A DNA stretch of 64,000 nucleotides. Source: Chelydra serpentina. Taxonomy: Eukaryota; Chordata; Testudines; Chelydridae. Positions 24,231-36,339 of this stretch are shown here, in pieces (within the stretch, counting starts at the first letter, position 1; every line of letters begins with the position of its first letter). Below the pieces are notes generated by a model. The model saw nothing but the letters and a program-made list of their open reading frames with translations. It had not been told where the DNA came from and ran no database searches. The DNA lies in the NCBI GenBank assembly GCA_037349315.1, contig JBAIAC010000068.1, positions 19,869,001-19,933,000 of the forward strand. Reading direction: 5' to 3'. A program made the translations under genes and the position numbers.

Positions 24231-26499
24231 AGTCAGCTACAGAAAGCCTAGAACCCATCTTGATTAATATAACCTGGGCACCGTGTGCATCTGAATCTGC
24301 ACATTGACAATAACCACCTACCACTGCCATTATGAAAGGACCATTGGCAGTGATGAACAACTACCGCGACCTGCAATCTCTCAAACTCAAGACCAACTTT
24401 TTCTCATTGCTGACATTATTTCCTTTCCTGATTAGATTTCTCTGCCTTTGGTCTCCTGCCTTTTCTGAGTCACATGCACTATAGCAAGAGCTAAATAAGC
24501 TTCCTTGAACTCCAGTCCTGCTGCCAGGGAAGTCAGTGGCAAACCTCCCATTAGCTTCAGTGCGAATAGGACTGGGCCCCAAAATACACAGTCTAACATT
24601 AAAATCAGGCACTGGGGCAAATTTCCCAAATGGTGTAAATTGCCATAGCTCCATTGAAGTCAATGGAACAATGACAATTTACAACCCAGCGGTGGAGCCG
24701 CCCTACTGTACTGGAGCAGCCAACGCTGTGGCTACCTTTAATAAAGGAACTAGGGACAAGAAATTAAAGATTAGTATCGGGTAAATGGGACTGAAAAATA
24801 ATTAGAGACAGTTGTAAACACCCCTTCGTGAGACTTCAATAAAGACAAATCAGCCTGTGTTTTGCTCACTCCCCTTCAGTCTGTTAGAAATCTCTGAGTC
24901 ACTCAACAAAACAATGGTTGAAGTAGAACCAGTTGTTATAATTTCCTTAGGTTTTCAAAGTCTCATTGAAGGCGGATTGGGACAGGGAGGTCTGATGCTC
25001 ATGTCTGAGTGTGGATAGCCAGGGTTTTCCCCAAGTTTCCCCACAGATCGTTGAACTGTGCAGAGATTTTGTAAGCTCGACCCCCCGTCCTATCCATGAT
25101 GTTGCCCCCTCTGCTTCACTAAGGGACTGATAAGAGAAGCAGAACCTCCTGGAGTATTCTGTCTATGTTTCCCTCCCCAGGAAGGGGGATGAGCTAACCT
25201 AATGTTGGGAGAATTCTTATAGTCTCCAAGAGATTCTGAGAATGTTCAAAAACTCCTCCAACAGACACGCTGCAACCTTGTTCTGTAAAAGTGGAGAATC
25301 TGCTTCTGATAGCCTGAGACTCCAACTATAGCACAGCCTTGGGCTGTAGTGTGCCGCTCTGTCAGGTTTCCAGAAGATTAGGTAACAGGCTTTTCAATAT
25401 TTTATTAGCCGTGAATTTCAAGCATTTCCCCGGTGTGTTGAAAAGTGCTGGGAATTGCAGTTTCTGGTATTAAAAAAAACCTGTTGGCCTGTTAAGCCAT
25501 TTATAATATTTATTAAAAACGCCTGTAAAAGTTGGTTAAAAACCCTCCCTATTAAAAAGGTACACTGTCAGGTATTTTAAGTCAATATTTAGGGTCGTCT
25601 CCATACATCCCTTTTGGGGATGGGGAAAGAGATAAGACCCAGGCCCACACATCCCCAACAACTGGCAGGACACAAAGTGTACTGGATGCACCAGCAGATC
25701 TGGTTGCAGTGCCCTAAAAGATAGCCCAGACTGCTGTTACACTGCACACTGGGAGGGACCATTCCTGAAGTCCATTGTCACATCCCTTTACCAGATATGG
25801 ACTGGTCGCCGAGCTTCCTTATACACACCAGATGTGTTCCTCTTAAGAGCCTATAATGCTCTGACAGGTACGGCTGAGGTTCCTTTAAATAAGGTATTTC
25901 ACAGATGGTGCCACCTTGTGGCTGAACAGTAGAATACAGTTTAGCACATTTACACCCATTGATACCCATGGGATCTCTCCATTGACTTTAACGGGCTTTG
26001 AATCAGGCCTCGAATGACACAATCTGGCCCTTAGCTTTTGTTTTTTAGAAAGAGATCACAATCCCTAACACCATCAATAAGAATGTTGTCATGATTATTC
26101 TGCCAATTAAGAGTTCTGGCTCCCCTCTTTCCCCTCCATCCCCACACCTCTTTCCCCACATACACACTTTTCGGAAGACCTCAACAAGTTGCCGGTTGAG
26201 CTCGTGAAAATCTACCAGGAATGAAATGCCAGAATGAAAGTGATATGTGCTGAGCCCTTTTGAAAATCTGGCCCTTGTTCACATGTTTAAATGGGAGCAT
26301 GGCTCTTCTGGAAATCTGCTCCATACAGAACATGCCCCTGTACTGCTGGAATCCCAAATGCAACTACTAACACAGGAAATGGAAACTGAAACGGATTCTA
26401 AACCAAAATTAAACTGAGTAATAGACACGGACCAATCACGTTCTGCTGTCCAAACTGAATTAAACTAAAATGGCCTACATAGAAAGAAGTTAGTTCATG
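24231..26499. other. no gene recognised
   Basis: Non-coding. CCATTGAAGTCAATGGA at 24651-24667 and CCATTGACTTTAACGGG at 25979-25995 belong to a recurrent near-palindromic motif. Confidence 0.45.
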
Positions 26500-29372
26500 G
26501 AATCATAGAATCTCAGGGTTGGAAGGGACCTCAGGAGGTCATCTAGTCCAACCGCCTGCTCAAAGCAGGACCAACCCCAACTAAATCATCCCAGCCAGGG
26601 CTTTGTCAAGCCTGACCTTAAAAACCTCTAAGGAAGGAGATTCCAACACCTCCCTAGGTAACCCATTCCAGTGCTTCACCACCCTCCTAGTGAAAAAAAA
26701 GTTTTTCCTAATATCCAACCTAAACCTCCCCCTCTGCAACTTGAGACCATTACTCCTTGTTCTGTCATCTTCTACCACGGAGAACAGTCTAGATCCATCC
26801 TCTTTGGAACCCCCTTTCAGGTAGTTGAAAGCAGCTATCAAATCCCCCCTCATTCTTCTCTTCTGCAGGCTAAACAATCCCAGTTCCCTTAGCCTCTCCT
26901 CATAAGTCATGTGCTCCAGTCCCCTAATCATTTTTGTTGCCCTCCGCTGGACTCTTTCCAATTTATCCACATCCTTCTTGTAGTGTGGGGCCCAAAACTG
27001 GACACAGTACTCCAAATGAGGCCTCACCAGTGCCGAATAGAGGGGAATAATCACGTCCCTCGATCTGCTGGAAATGCCCCTACTTATACAGCCCAAAATG
27101 CCGTTAGCCTTCTTGGCAACAAGGGCACACTGTTGACTAATATTCAGCTTTTCATCCACTGTAACCCCTAGGTCCTTTTCTGCAGAACCGCTGCCCAGCC
27201 ATTCAGTCCCTAGTCTATAGCAGTGCATGGGATTTTTCCGTCCTAAGTGCAGGACTCTGCACTTGTCCTTGTTGAACCTCATCAGATTTCTTTTGGCCCA
27301 ATCCTCTAATTTGTCTACGTCCCGCTGTATCCTATCCCTACCCTCCAGCGTGTCAACCACTCCTCCCAGTTTAGTGTCATCTGCAAACTTGCTAAGGGTG
27401 CAGTCCACACCATCCTCCAGATCGTTGATGAAGATATTGAACAAAACCGGCCCCAGCACCGACCCTTGGAGCACTCCACTTGATACCGGCTGCCAACTAG
27501 ACATGGAGCCATTGATCACTACCCGTTGAGCACGACCATCCAGCCAGTTTTCTATCCACCTTACCGTCCATTCATCCAGCCCATACTTCTTTAACTTGCT
27601 GGCAAGAACACTGTGGGAGACTGTATCAAAAGCTTTGCTAAAGTCAAGAAATAGCACATCCACTGCTTTCCCCTCATCCACAGAGCCAGTTATCTCATCA
27701 TAGAAGGCAATTAGGTTAGTCAGGCATGACTTGCCCTTGGTGAATCCATGCTGACTGTTCCTGATCACTTTCCCCTGCTTTAAGTGGTTCAGAATTGATT
27801 CCTTGAGGACCTGTTCCATGATTTTTCCAGGGACTGAGGTGAGACTGACTGGCCTGTAGTTCCCCGGATCTTCCTTCTTCCCTTTTTTAAAGATGGGCAC
27901 TACATTCGCTTTTTTCCAGTTATCCAGGACCTCCCCCGATTGCCATGATTTGTCAAAGATAATGGCCAATGGCTCTGCAATCACATCGGCCAACTCCTTT
28001 AGCACCCTCGGATGCAGTGCATCCGGCCCCATGGACTTGTGCTCGTCCAGCTTTTCTAAATAGTCCCGAACTACTTCTTTCTCCACAGAGGGCTGGTCAC
28101 CTCCTCCCCATACCGTGCTGCGGAGTGCAGCCGCCTGGGAGCTGACCTTGTCTGTGAAGACAGAGGCAAAAAAAGCATTGAGTACACTAGCTTTCTCCAC
28201 ATCCTCTGTCACTAGGTTCCCTCCCTCATTCAGCAAGGGGCCCACACTTTCCTTGACTTTCTTCTTGTTGCTCACATACCTGAAGAAACCCTTCTTGTTA
28301 CTCCTAACATCTCCGGCTAGCTGCAACTCCAAGTGTGATTTGGCCTTCCTAATTTCACTCCTGCATGCCTGAACAATATTTTTATACTCCTCCCTGGTCA
28401 TTTGTCCAATCTTCCACTTCTTGTAAGCTGCTTTTTTGTGTTTAAGATGAGCAAGGATTTCACTGTTAAGCCAAGCTGGTCGCCTGCCATATTTACTTTT
28501 CTTTCTACACATCGGGATGGTTTGTTTCTGCGACCTCAATAAGGATTCTTTAAAATACAGCCAGCTTTCCTCGACTCTTTCCCCCTCATGTTATTCCCCA
28601 GGGGACCTTGCCCATCAGTTCCCTGAGGGAGTCAAAGTCTGCTTTTCTGAAGTCCAGGGTCTCTGTTCTACTGCTCTCCTTTCTTCCTTGTGTCAGGATC
28701 CGGAACTCTACCATCTCATGGTCCCTGACTCCCAGGTTCCCATCCACTATTGCTTCCTCTACTATTTCTTCCCTGTTTGTGAGCAGCAGGTCAAGAAGAG
28801 CTTTTCCCCTAGTTGGTTCCTCCAGCACTTGCATCAGGAAATTGTCCCCTACACTTTCCAAAAACTTCCTGGATTGTCTGTGCACCACTGTATTGCTCTC
28901 CCAGCAGATATTGGGGTGATTAAAGTCACCCATGAGAACCAGGGCCTGTGATCTAGTAACTTCTGTTAGTTGCTGGAAGAAAGCCTCGTCCACCTCATCC
29001 CCCTGGTCTGGTGGTCTGTAGCAGACTCCCACCACCACATTACCCTTGTTGCTCACACTTCTAAATTTAATCCAGAGACTCTCAGGTTTTTCTGCAGATT
29101 CATACTGGAGCTCTGAGCAGTCATACTGCTCTCTTACATACAATGCAACTCCCCCACCTTTTCTGCCCTACCTGTCCTTCCTGAACAGTTTATATCCATC
29201 CATGACAGTACTCCAATCGTGTGAGTTATCCCACCAAGTCTCTGTTATTCCAATTACATCATAATTCCTTGACTCTGCCAGGACTTCCAGTTTTCCCTGC
29301 TTGTTCCCCAGGCTTCTTGCATTTGTGTATAGGCATTTAAGATAACTCACCGATCGTCCTGCTGTCCCAGTA
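26500..29372 (-). mobile_element. CR1 LINE, 5'-truncated, young but broken
   Basis: It is very similar to the copy at 36.2-39.7 kb over its whole length; differences are a few per hundred bases by eye. The 3' octamer tail is at 26500-26515. The 5' end is lost just upstream of the endonuclease domain (similarity stops at about 29372, after GCTGTCCCAGTA). It also carries two single-base deletions and a nonsense mutation, detailed in the ORF entry. Confidence 0.95.
26581..29350 (-). pseudogene. CR1 ORF2 (endonuclease-reverse transcriptase) pseudogene
   Basis: The frame covers apurinic-type endonuclease, reverse transcriptase and the CR1 C-terminal domain. It is broken in three places relative to the intact copy. 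A TAG at 29168-29170 replaces the CAG of the [10 protein letters not shown] segment. Single-base deletions lie near 28597 (TCCCCA for TCTCCCA) and near 28578 (ACTCTTTCC for ACTCCTTTCC). From 28539 down to 26581 the frame is open for about 650 codons and retains [20 protein letters not shown] and FADDTKLGG. The SGVPQGS motif has changed to SGVLQGS, a proline loss in a conserved RT block. Only upstream damage disables it; it could be scored as a recent casualty. Confidence 0.9.
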
Positions 29373-30681
29373 GTTAGATCTTAACTAATTTCCATAGAAA
29401 CAAATCAAGTTGTTATAATTAGTAACACAGGCTGTGGGGGAATAGCATGGCTTTAGGTTGAATTGCTTTTGTACTGGGGAGTACTTGTGCTTTGCATTTT
29501 CCAAACAAATAGGAAACATTGTGGTTCCCAAGGGACACAAAGACAGCTAAAAATGAATGCTAATGCGCTGGAGATGCAAATCCTCTTACAGAGGAGATTG
29601 GATCCACGCTCTGCTGGCTGTTGCCAAATAGGTAAAGCTTCCTTTCCTAGACACAGAAAAATAACAGGAATGCTAAAGATATTAAATGGGGTTTATTCTC
29701 AGATCCCCAATGTGATTTATAGACATCTAAACGCTCTTTCTACCTTGCTGATTGTGAACGTACCTGGGAATGACTTGTGTTGGAGCAATGGAGATAAGCA
29801 GAGCTGGGATGGAGTTACGGAGGGTTACTGCACGTGCTTTGGCTTTTTTTTAAATAAAAATGTTCACCTTTGTTGTACATTATTTAATATTGTCTCATTA
29901 CTTGTTCCTTCCAGGTTGTTTCACGCTCTAAGCCCAGGTGACACGTACTGCTGCCTCTGCAGCAGCAGGAATAAACTGAGACCACAGCACCACTTTAAAC
30001 ATAGAGAAATTGCCTCCCCTCGCTTCTGCCCGCCTTCCACAAGAAGACAGCATTAACATTCCCTCTGAAAGTGACCTTTTCCCCTTACATAAGTGAAGCA
30101 TTTACATTTGGTTTCCTCAAGCAAATTAGGCTTTTAATATCAAGTTAGGCTACAGAGAGAAAATATATGAAACTGATGCAGATTAGGGGATTGGTATTGC
30201 TCTCACTTACATGGGGGTAAATCAGGAGCAACTCAGATACACCAGTATAACAGAGCCAAATGGAGCCCGGTATCTTTAGATGCAACATGTCTCCTAGTGA
30301 AAAGGATTTGTTTGCTAGCACAGTAAATGGAGCCCCACACAGCACAGTGCATATAACATCTGAGAGCACGACTGCATTCTCGTTGGCACGCTCCTCTCTA
30401 AAAACAGGTCGAAAAAGTTTGGGAACACTGGGGATTCCAGATCATACGAGGGCTGATCCTCACAGAAAAGGGAGGTTAGACAGCATGATAATTGATGCCA
30501 TTGGTGGCATCAAGAGGTGGTTTCTAGAACATGAGCTGGCTTGGAATTGCCAAAGAGAGGCACTGATTAAACAACATCCACCAATAATGGACACAACATC
30601 TCTGATTTTACCAGCCAAGGGGGATGGGATCCGCTCACAGACTGAAGTCTGAAACTCTTTCAGCTCTTCTATGTCAGGAAC
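29373..30681. other. no gene recognised
   Basis: Non-coding. An open frame at 29.46-30.06 kb shows no domain and lacks homologous phrasing. Confidence 0.45.
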
Positions 30682-32410
30682 CAGGGCCGGAATCAGTGGC
30701 AGATTTAACAGTCAGCGAGGTCAGCAAATGCTGACCTGGCTGCCCCTGGTCCAGGCTCCCACATCTTCCTCTCCCATCTGCCAGTGGCAGAGGAACACAA
30801 AGATTCTTAAAACCCGCTTCTGGTTTTTATTGTGGGCCCCCCACATGTCCCATTTTCAAATAAACTCTCACTCCCCCCCACATCCTCCCGCACTCATCCC
30901 TGCTTCTGTAACCCCCGCCCTGCTCCAAGCTGTGACGTCTGCTCCCTCTGGCCCAGGCCCTGCACCAGAACTGCTGCTGCTACAGCCATCACCACTGCTC
31001 CCGCCAAAGCCAGAACTGCTGTCGCGGGAGCCGGAGTCGTGAACCGACACTGCTGCCGCCACCAACAGAGCTGGAGTCAGAGCCTAGGAAGAGCAGCACG
31101 CCGGTTCCTGCTGCCCGCATTTGAATTTGCTCTTGCTCGAGAGAGTGAAGTTTTGCAAAAGAAGAGGAACTGGATGATGCCCTTCAGGCCTCTAGAGACG
31201 TTGACCGGATTGATGCAGCGGATGAAATTGAACAGGCTCCTGAAGGCCGTAGGAGACCTTTACATCTAAAGGCACTCTGCAAGACTAGATGGGCAGCTCG
31301 AATGAAAGCCACTGAGGCAATGACAGTAAATTTTCAGAGTATAATTGAATGCCTGGAAGATTAAAGTCTTTTGAATGCAGGCATAGTGAGGACATACGTT
31401 GAGCAAAAAGCAACCTGTCTTTGATGGACTGAATGTTCTACCTCAATCTGTTATGGTGGCACAGGATCTTAGTTATGGCTCCAGACACAGAATCCTTCAG
31501 TCAAAGAAAATTGACCTGTTCCAAGTCCTCAAGATATTTGACAGCACAGTGAGTGAGCTCAGCTAACTCAGATCTGAAGGAAACTATGAGGAAATTGTAA
31601 GAGAATCCCAGAACAGGGTTTTGAAAATGCAAAATGTCCAAGCCACAACAAGAGTCATGTATGCCATATAGATGATGAATTTGCACATTATTCTGTTTTA
31701 GAAGCAAAGGATAACCATCGAAGGAAATATTTTGAGGTCTTAAACTATATGATCAGGGAATTAAAATCTCAGTGTGAGAGATTTCAAGAGGTAGCTACTC
31801 TATTTGGTTTCCTTCATCCTAGTCTACTTCAAAATATAACTTTAGAAGATTTAAAGGAGGAAGTTCTTTAAAAACTCATGGGAAAATATTCATATTTTTT
31901 AGACTTCGTTCACAAGAATATGTCTTTCAAATGTATTATTTTACAGAGGACACAGAGGTATTCAGTTTGTCACTTGTAGTCCAGAGCTGTTTGAATTTCA
32001 TAGTGTCAAGTTCGCTTGATGATGTTATGTCTCACCATACCAATTGGAATGGCTATTGCTGAATGTGCAATGAGCACAATAAGATGAGTCACAAACTACA
32101 TGCATTTCACAGTGTCACAGACCCTGTTCTCCTTGCAACTGAGAAAGACGAGACAGCACGGCTGGAGCTGGACAGCATCATAGAACAATTTGCCAAGGAA
32201 AAGTGATGCGATGTTCCAATAATTGGAAATACACAAGCCAACACAATTTGGATGAGATTCTACTTTTGTTTATGTCTGTGAGTTTTGTTTTATGTTTGTT
32301 TGTTAAAACTTTTTATGTTTAAAGAAGCTTAATGTGACGTGACCATTGGGCCCCAGGCTGCATGTTTGCTGACCACGCGCTGACCCTTAAATCGGCTCCT
32401 TCTGCTTCTG
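30682..32410 (+). mobile_element. decayed hAT DNA transposon
   Basis: The left end (CAGGGCCGGAATCAGTGG, GCAGATTTAACAGTCAGCG, GGTCAGCAAA at 30682-30730) is matched in inverse by the right end at about 32355-32400 (TTTGCTGACC, CGCTGACCCTTAAATCGGC). The CAGGG start is typical of hAT. The interior contains transposase remnants. The exact right end and target duplication are not resolved. Confidence 0.6.
31080..32205 (+). pseudogene. degenerate hAT transposase-like coding sequence
   Basis: Translated fragments resemble the hAT/ZMYM-type transposase core. LKALCKTRWAARMKATEAM (about 31263-31320) corresponds to the conserved TRW segment. DEFAHYSVLEAKDNHRRKYF and NYMIRELKSQCERF follow at about 31671-31790. 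Further on, ETARLELDSIIEQFAKEK lies at about 32140-32203. Stops and frameshifts interrupt all frames. It lies between the element's inverted ends, which supports transposase origin, though a captured ZMYM-like host retrocopy is possible. Confidence 0.5.
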
Positions 32411-34784
32411 CCTTGTCCCAGTCCTGCCCCTGCCTCGCTTCACTTCAGGTAACCCCGTTCTCACCCTCAGCTCAGATTCCTCACTTTGACGCTGGTATCT
32501 GGCCTCTGACTCTAGCTCTGACCCGGAGCTCCAATTCCTGGCTACCGACTCCTCTAACTGCTAGGCCTAACTCCTGCTCCAACCACTAGGCATGACTGCC
32601 CATGTCCTGGTCACTGACATTCTAGAACCTCAGCAAGTGAGATCAACCGAAACTCAACCAGAGAAAGCTGACAATGATCTGATTTGTCATCCTGTGGGAA
32701 CAGTCTTAATTTATATAAATCTTTATCTGTGGAAGTAGCTAGAAATCTCCACACAGAGAGAGAAACACTCAGCTCTTGTTTCTGAGAGATGACAGTCTGG
32801 ATTCACCATGCTGTCTAGCACCTGGCACTGTGTGAATGCTTGTTCCTGCTACTCAGTGTCTGATCGTGGTGACATCAGGGTGACCACAAATTGGGTTGCC
32901 AAACATCAGTCAATGTACTGCCTGTAAATAAAACATCTCCAACCAATCATTGTTAGAAGTTAAATTTTCAAAATATTCTTCTTAAAAATCACACCTACAG
33001 GGCAAAATTTTGCTCTTGGTTATTTCCAGGCAACCCCAGTAAAGCACAGGAGTAACCCACCAACTTTGCACACACATTTCCAGGATGTGAACAGTAAGTG
33101 TGCAAATGACCATTCTGCACTTTTTTCTCCCACCCTAGGGACTCAGTTGACCCATCAGCATTGCAAAGTGTCATCCACTGTGTCAGAATCATAAAGAAAA
33201 CTGTTTTTCCTTAGTCTGGGGTAAATTTCTGGGCCATAGGAGAACATTTTTCCAAAGTCATCCAGATGCACTGGCCTTTTCTGTACTTGCAGTTTTGTTA
33301 ATAAAAGTTTTAATGTTACCAATAAATATTTGGTGAGGGAGAAAGGAAGTGTGTGGGGGAGAAAAGGGGTATTTTGCATCCCCGATTGCAATGTTTTACA
33401 GCACTATTGTGCATTTCCATTGGTCTTTGTGGAGACAGCTTCTTCCTGATGTTTCCCTTTGCTGTTGTTGCTGATATTTTGGATGTGTTCAGTGTGACAG
33501 TGATTTGCATCAAGGTCACTGTCAAGTATACAAATGCAGAATGGTTTTATCAGACTACAGTTTCAGAGTATGTTTTCTGCTTCCTGGTGTTACCAAGTTG
33601 CTAGCAGTGCTGTAACTAAGCATGCCAATTAATAGGAAACAAGACAGGAATTGAATATTCAGGGGGTGTTGTTACATTGAAGGGGGCCTGTGTAGAATTT
33701 CGTGGGGTGGGAGAAATGTAGAGATAATACATAAAGAAGATAAATGAAGCAATCTGCTGGGCCAAAGCCAGTATTTTAAGGGCATATTCAAGCATCAAGA
33801 TTATAGTTAGAACGCTAAGGAGGTTCTATATGCATAGTTTTAAAGAGTCCCAAAGACAACTAGAAAACACCCCCAACACGTTACATGATGGGAGGTAAAG
33901 CTAGAGAAGAGCGACTCTCTCAGAAACAAGGAAAGGCCCAGACATACTACTTAACTGAGAGAACAGTCCAACCATAGTTGTGGTGTCAAATCAGGTTTTT
34001 AGTTTCTCTCTGAGTCGGAGTGAGCGTGAGCAGACAGGTGCGTCTGGATGTCTCCGCTCACCGAGAGATGGTATGATTCACGGCTCTGTAACGACCTGAC
34101 ATTTTATGCCTTTCAGATTTATGCACTAGATAAATCTAAATGTTAACCGTGTTCCCATAAAACACTTTTATCTTCTACAAGTGCTTTCTCCTTGTGCCAT
34201 TCCACAGGTTTGTGTTTTATGGCTATTCGCTGGTCGTGATCTGTTCATACTAATTAAATCCTAGCCATATGATGTCACCCAGAAGATAATACTGGGTGCA
34301 TGTAATATCACAGCTCATTCACGTCCAACCTACACACTGCCTGATAAACCCACTGAAGTCAATGACTGGCTTCCCAAGGGCTCCAATGAGCACTGGATCA
34401 GGCTCATAGACCTGAATCAGAGATAGAATAGGCTGGTGGTTTTATTATACTGTGTTGGTTTTAACTCCATAAAAACAAACCAACTTCTATCCCAGTGAGT
34501 TATTTCATCCTGAAACCAGACTCCAGACATAGAAAGTGAGAGGAACATTCAATTATTAAGGACACTGGGTACAATCCAAACATGAGATGTAAGCCCTGTA
34601 TAACAGCTCATTACTCACAGATGCTAATATCTCCATTGGCATGGAAAAGAGGAAAATCACAATGAGTCTGGCAGCTAGTCAATGTGGAGGGTGTAGTGGC
34701 CTTTCCTATTGTGAAATCTCTCCTTTGAATTAATCTCTATTAGACTCCGTTTATGGCATACTTTTTCTTACAGTGAGCTCTGAT
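32411..34784. other. no gene recognised
   Basis: Non-coding. A C-rich stretch with repeated CTGACTCTAGCTCTGAC-like wording (32.4-32.6 kb) may be repeat-derived but is not classified. Confidence 0.4.
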
Positions 34785-34930
34785 GATCTGAGCTAGGAAC
34801 TCCTGAGTTCTAAGCCTGATCTGATGTCAGCTCTAACTCTCTCGGAGGTTTGGGGCAAGTCACTTGTTGTCTGTGCTTCTGTTTCCCTATGTGCAGAACA
34901 GAGACACTAATAATCAACACTCCACTAAGA
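34785..34930 (+). repeat. MIR SINE
   Basis: Sense MIR order: GGAACTCCTGAGTTCTAAGC, GGGGCAAGTCACTTG, CTGTTTCCCTATGTGCAGAA, ACTAATAAT. Confidence 0.75.
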
Positions 34931-35479
34931 GCCAGATTGCGAACCCCTTACTTACATGAGTGAGTAGCATAGTAGTATCAAGAGAATGTGGAGAAATCAA
35001 GGGGACTACTTTGCGGAGTTACTGCTCACCTCCATGGAGATAGGATTCATAACCTGGCCTGTAATCTGGAGGATATCTTTGGGTTAGTAGACAGACAGTT
35101 TGTGAAACGTTGTTGAGCAGCCCAGTAGGGCGACTGATTTAACTTGAGGAGTCAGTCTTCCTCCTCAGCTCCCTGCTGCTCCGAGGAAAGAGTCAACTCT
35201 GACATGTCACCGCTTATGTTCCCCAGCCGGCTGGTGTAACTGGGCCACCAGGCGTGCTAGAGGAGGGTGGAATCTAGACTCCGTTCTTGCCCACCCGCCT
35301 GTATGAAGGGAAGTTTAGGAGCTTGGCAGAGCGTGCTCCTCCTTGTACATAGGAAGCTAGAACATGGAACTCCAGAACAAGGGAGTATGAGGGTGCCAAA
35401 TCCCCCCTCTCCTCTCTTGTTCCAGTCTGTAGGACAGGCCACATCTGGCCTTTTATTGGGATCTCCCCCAGGGAACAAT
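34931..35479. other. no gene recognised
   Basis: Non-coding, no repeat identified with confidence. Confidence 0.4.
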
Positions 35480-35762
35480 GGGTATGTCTACAGTGCAATC
35501 ACAGGGTGTGACTGCAGCTCATGGAGATATACCCGAGCTAGCTTTAATAGAGCTTGTTTGGGTATTGGAGCAGTGCAGCAAATTTCAGCGGAGGTTGTAC
35601 AAGCCTACCCAGAAGCCCGGGTAATTACTCACACTGCTAGCCCTCACTGAAACCGAATGCTGCCATGGCTTCACTGCTCTGGTACCCCAGCTACCTAGAT
35701 TAAAACTAGCATGGGTATGCTGCTATGCAATTGCACACTGGGATTGCAGTGTCAACATACCC
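35480..35762. mobile_element. MITE with GGGTATGTCTACAGTGCAATC termini
   Basis: The left end GGGTATGTCTACAGTGCAAT matches the inverse of the right end ATTGCAGTGTCAACATACCC over about 20 bp. The body contains the inverted pair TAGCTTTAATAGAG / TAGATTAAAACTAGC. A clear target duplication is not seen. Superfamily (hAT or Harbinger) open. Confidence 0.65.
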
Positions 35763-36236
35763 AGTGAATTGTGGCAACTGCTTGTTGGTCCGGAAAGCAT
35801 CAGCAGCAATGCTGCTTACTCAGAAGGCAGTTAGCCTGTGCCAAGGAGATAAGTGATGCCTAACCAGATGGAACGTAAGTATGAAATTCAGAATACTTGT
35901 CTAGTCAGAAGGTTCTAAATAAAGCTCGGATGAAGGGACAGCAAATACCATTATTTTTTAAACATTTATTCAGTGCAGTATTTTATTTCATTTTGCGTCA
36001 TTTCGGATTTTTTTTTCTATTTTAAAAAGGTAGCTTAATTAGAAGTAACGCTTCTTTGGGATCAAATTAGGGTGACCCAATTAAGAGGATGCAACTGTAT
36101 TTACTTCACAAGAGTGTTACAAGGAGTAATTACTCAATGATGCTAAGGTGCTTTGAAGATAAAAGCTCTAAGGAAAGTAAGAATGATAATTTATTGGTAT
36201 TCACACACTGGTAACACAAATCGTGTACCCTATATT
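35763..36236. other. no gene recognised
   Basis: AT-rich non-coding DNA immediately 3' of the CR1 insertion. Confidence 0.45.
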
Positions 36237-36339
36237 CATAGAATCATAGAATCTCATAGAATCATAGAATCTCAGGGTTGGAAGGGACCTCAGGAGGTCA
36301 TCTAGTCCAACCCCCTGCTCAAAGCAGGACCAACCCCAA

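Noticed and set aside
26603..28951. Forward-strand open frames opposite the CR1 copies (also 36362-39516)
   Set aside because: Antisense shadows of ORF2 and ORF1 on the minus strand.
29463..30056. 197-codon forward open frame
   Set aside because: No recognisable domain, biased or repetitive features or neighbouring gene structure; length is plausible by chance in 64 kb.
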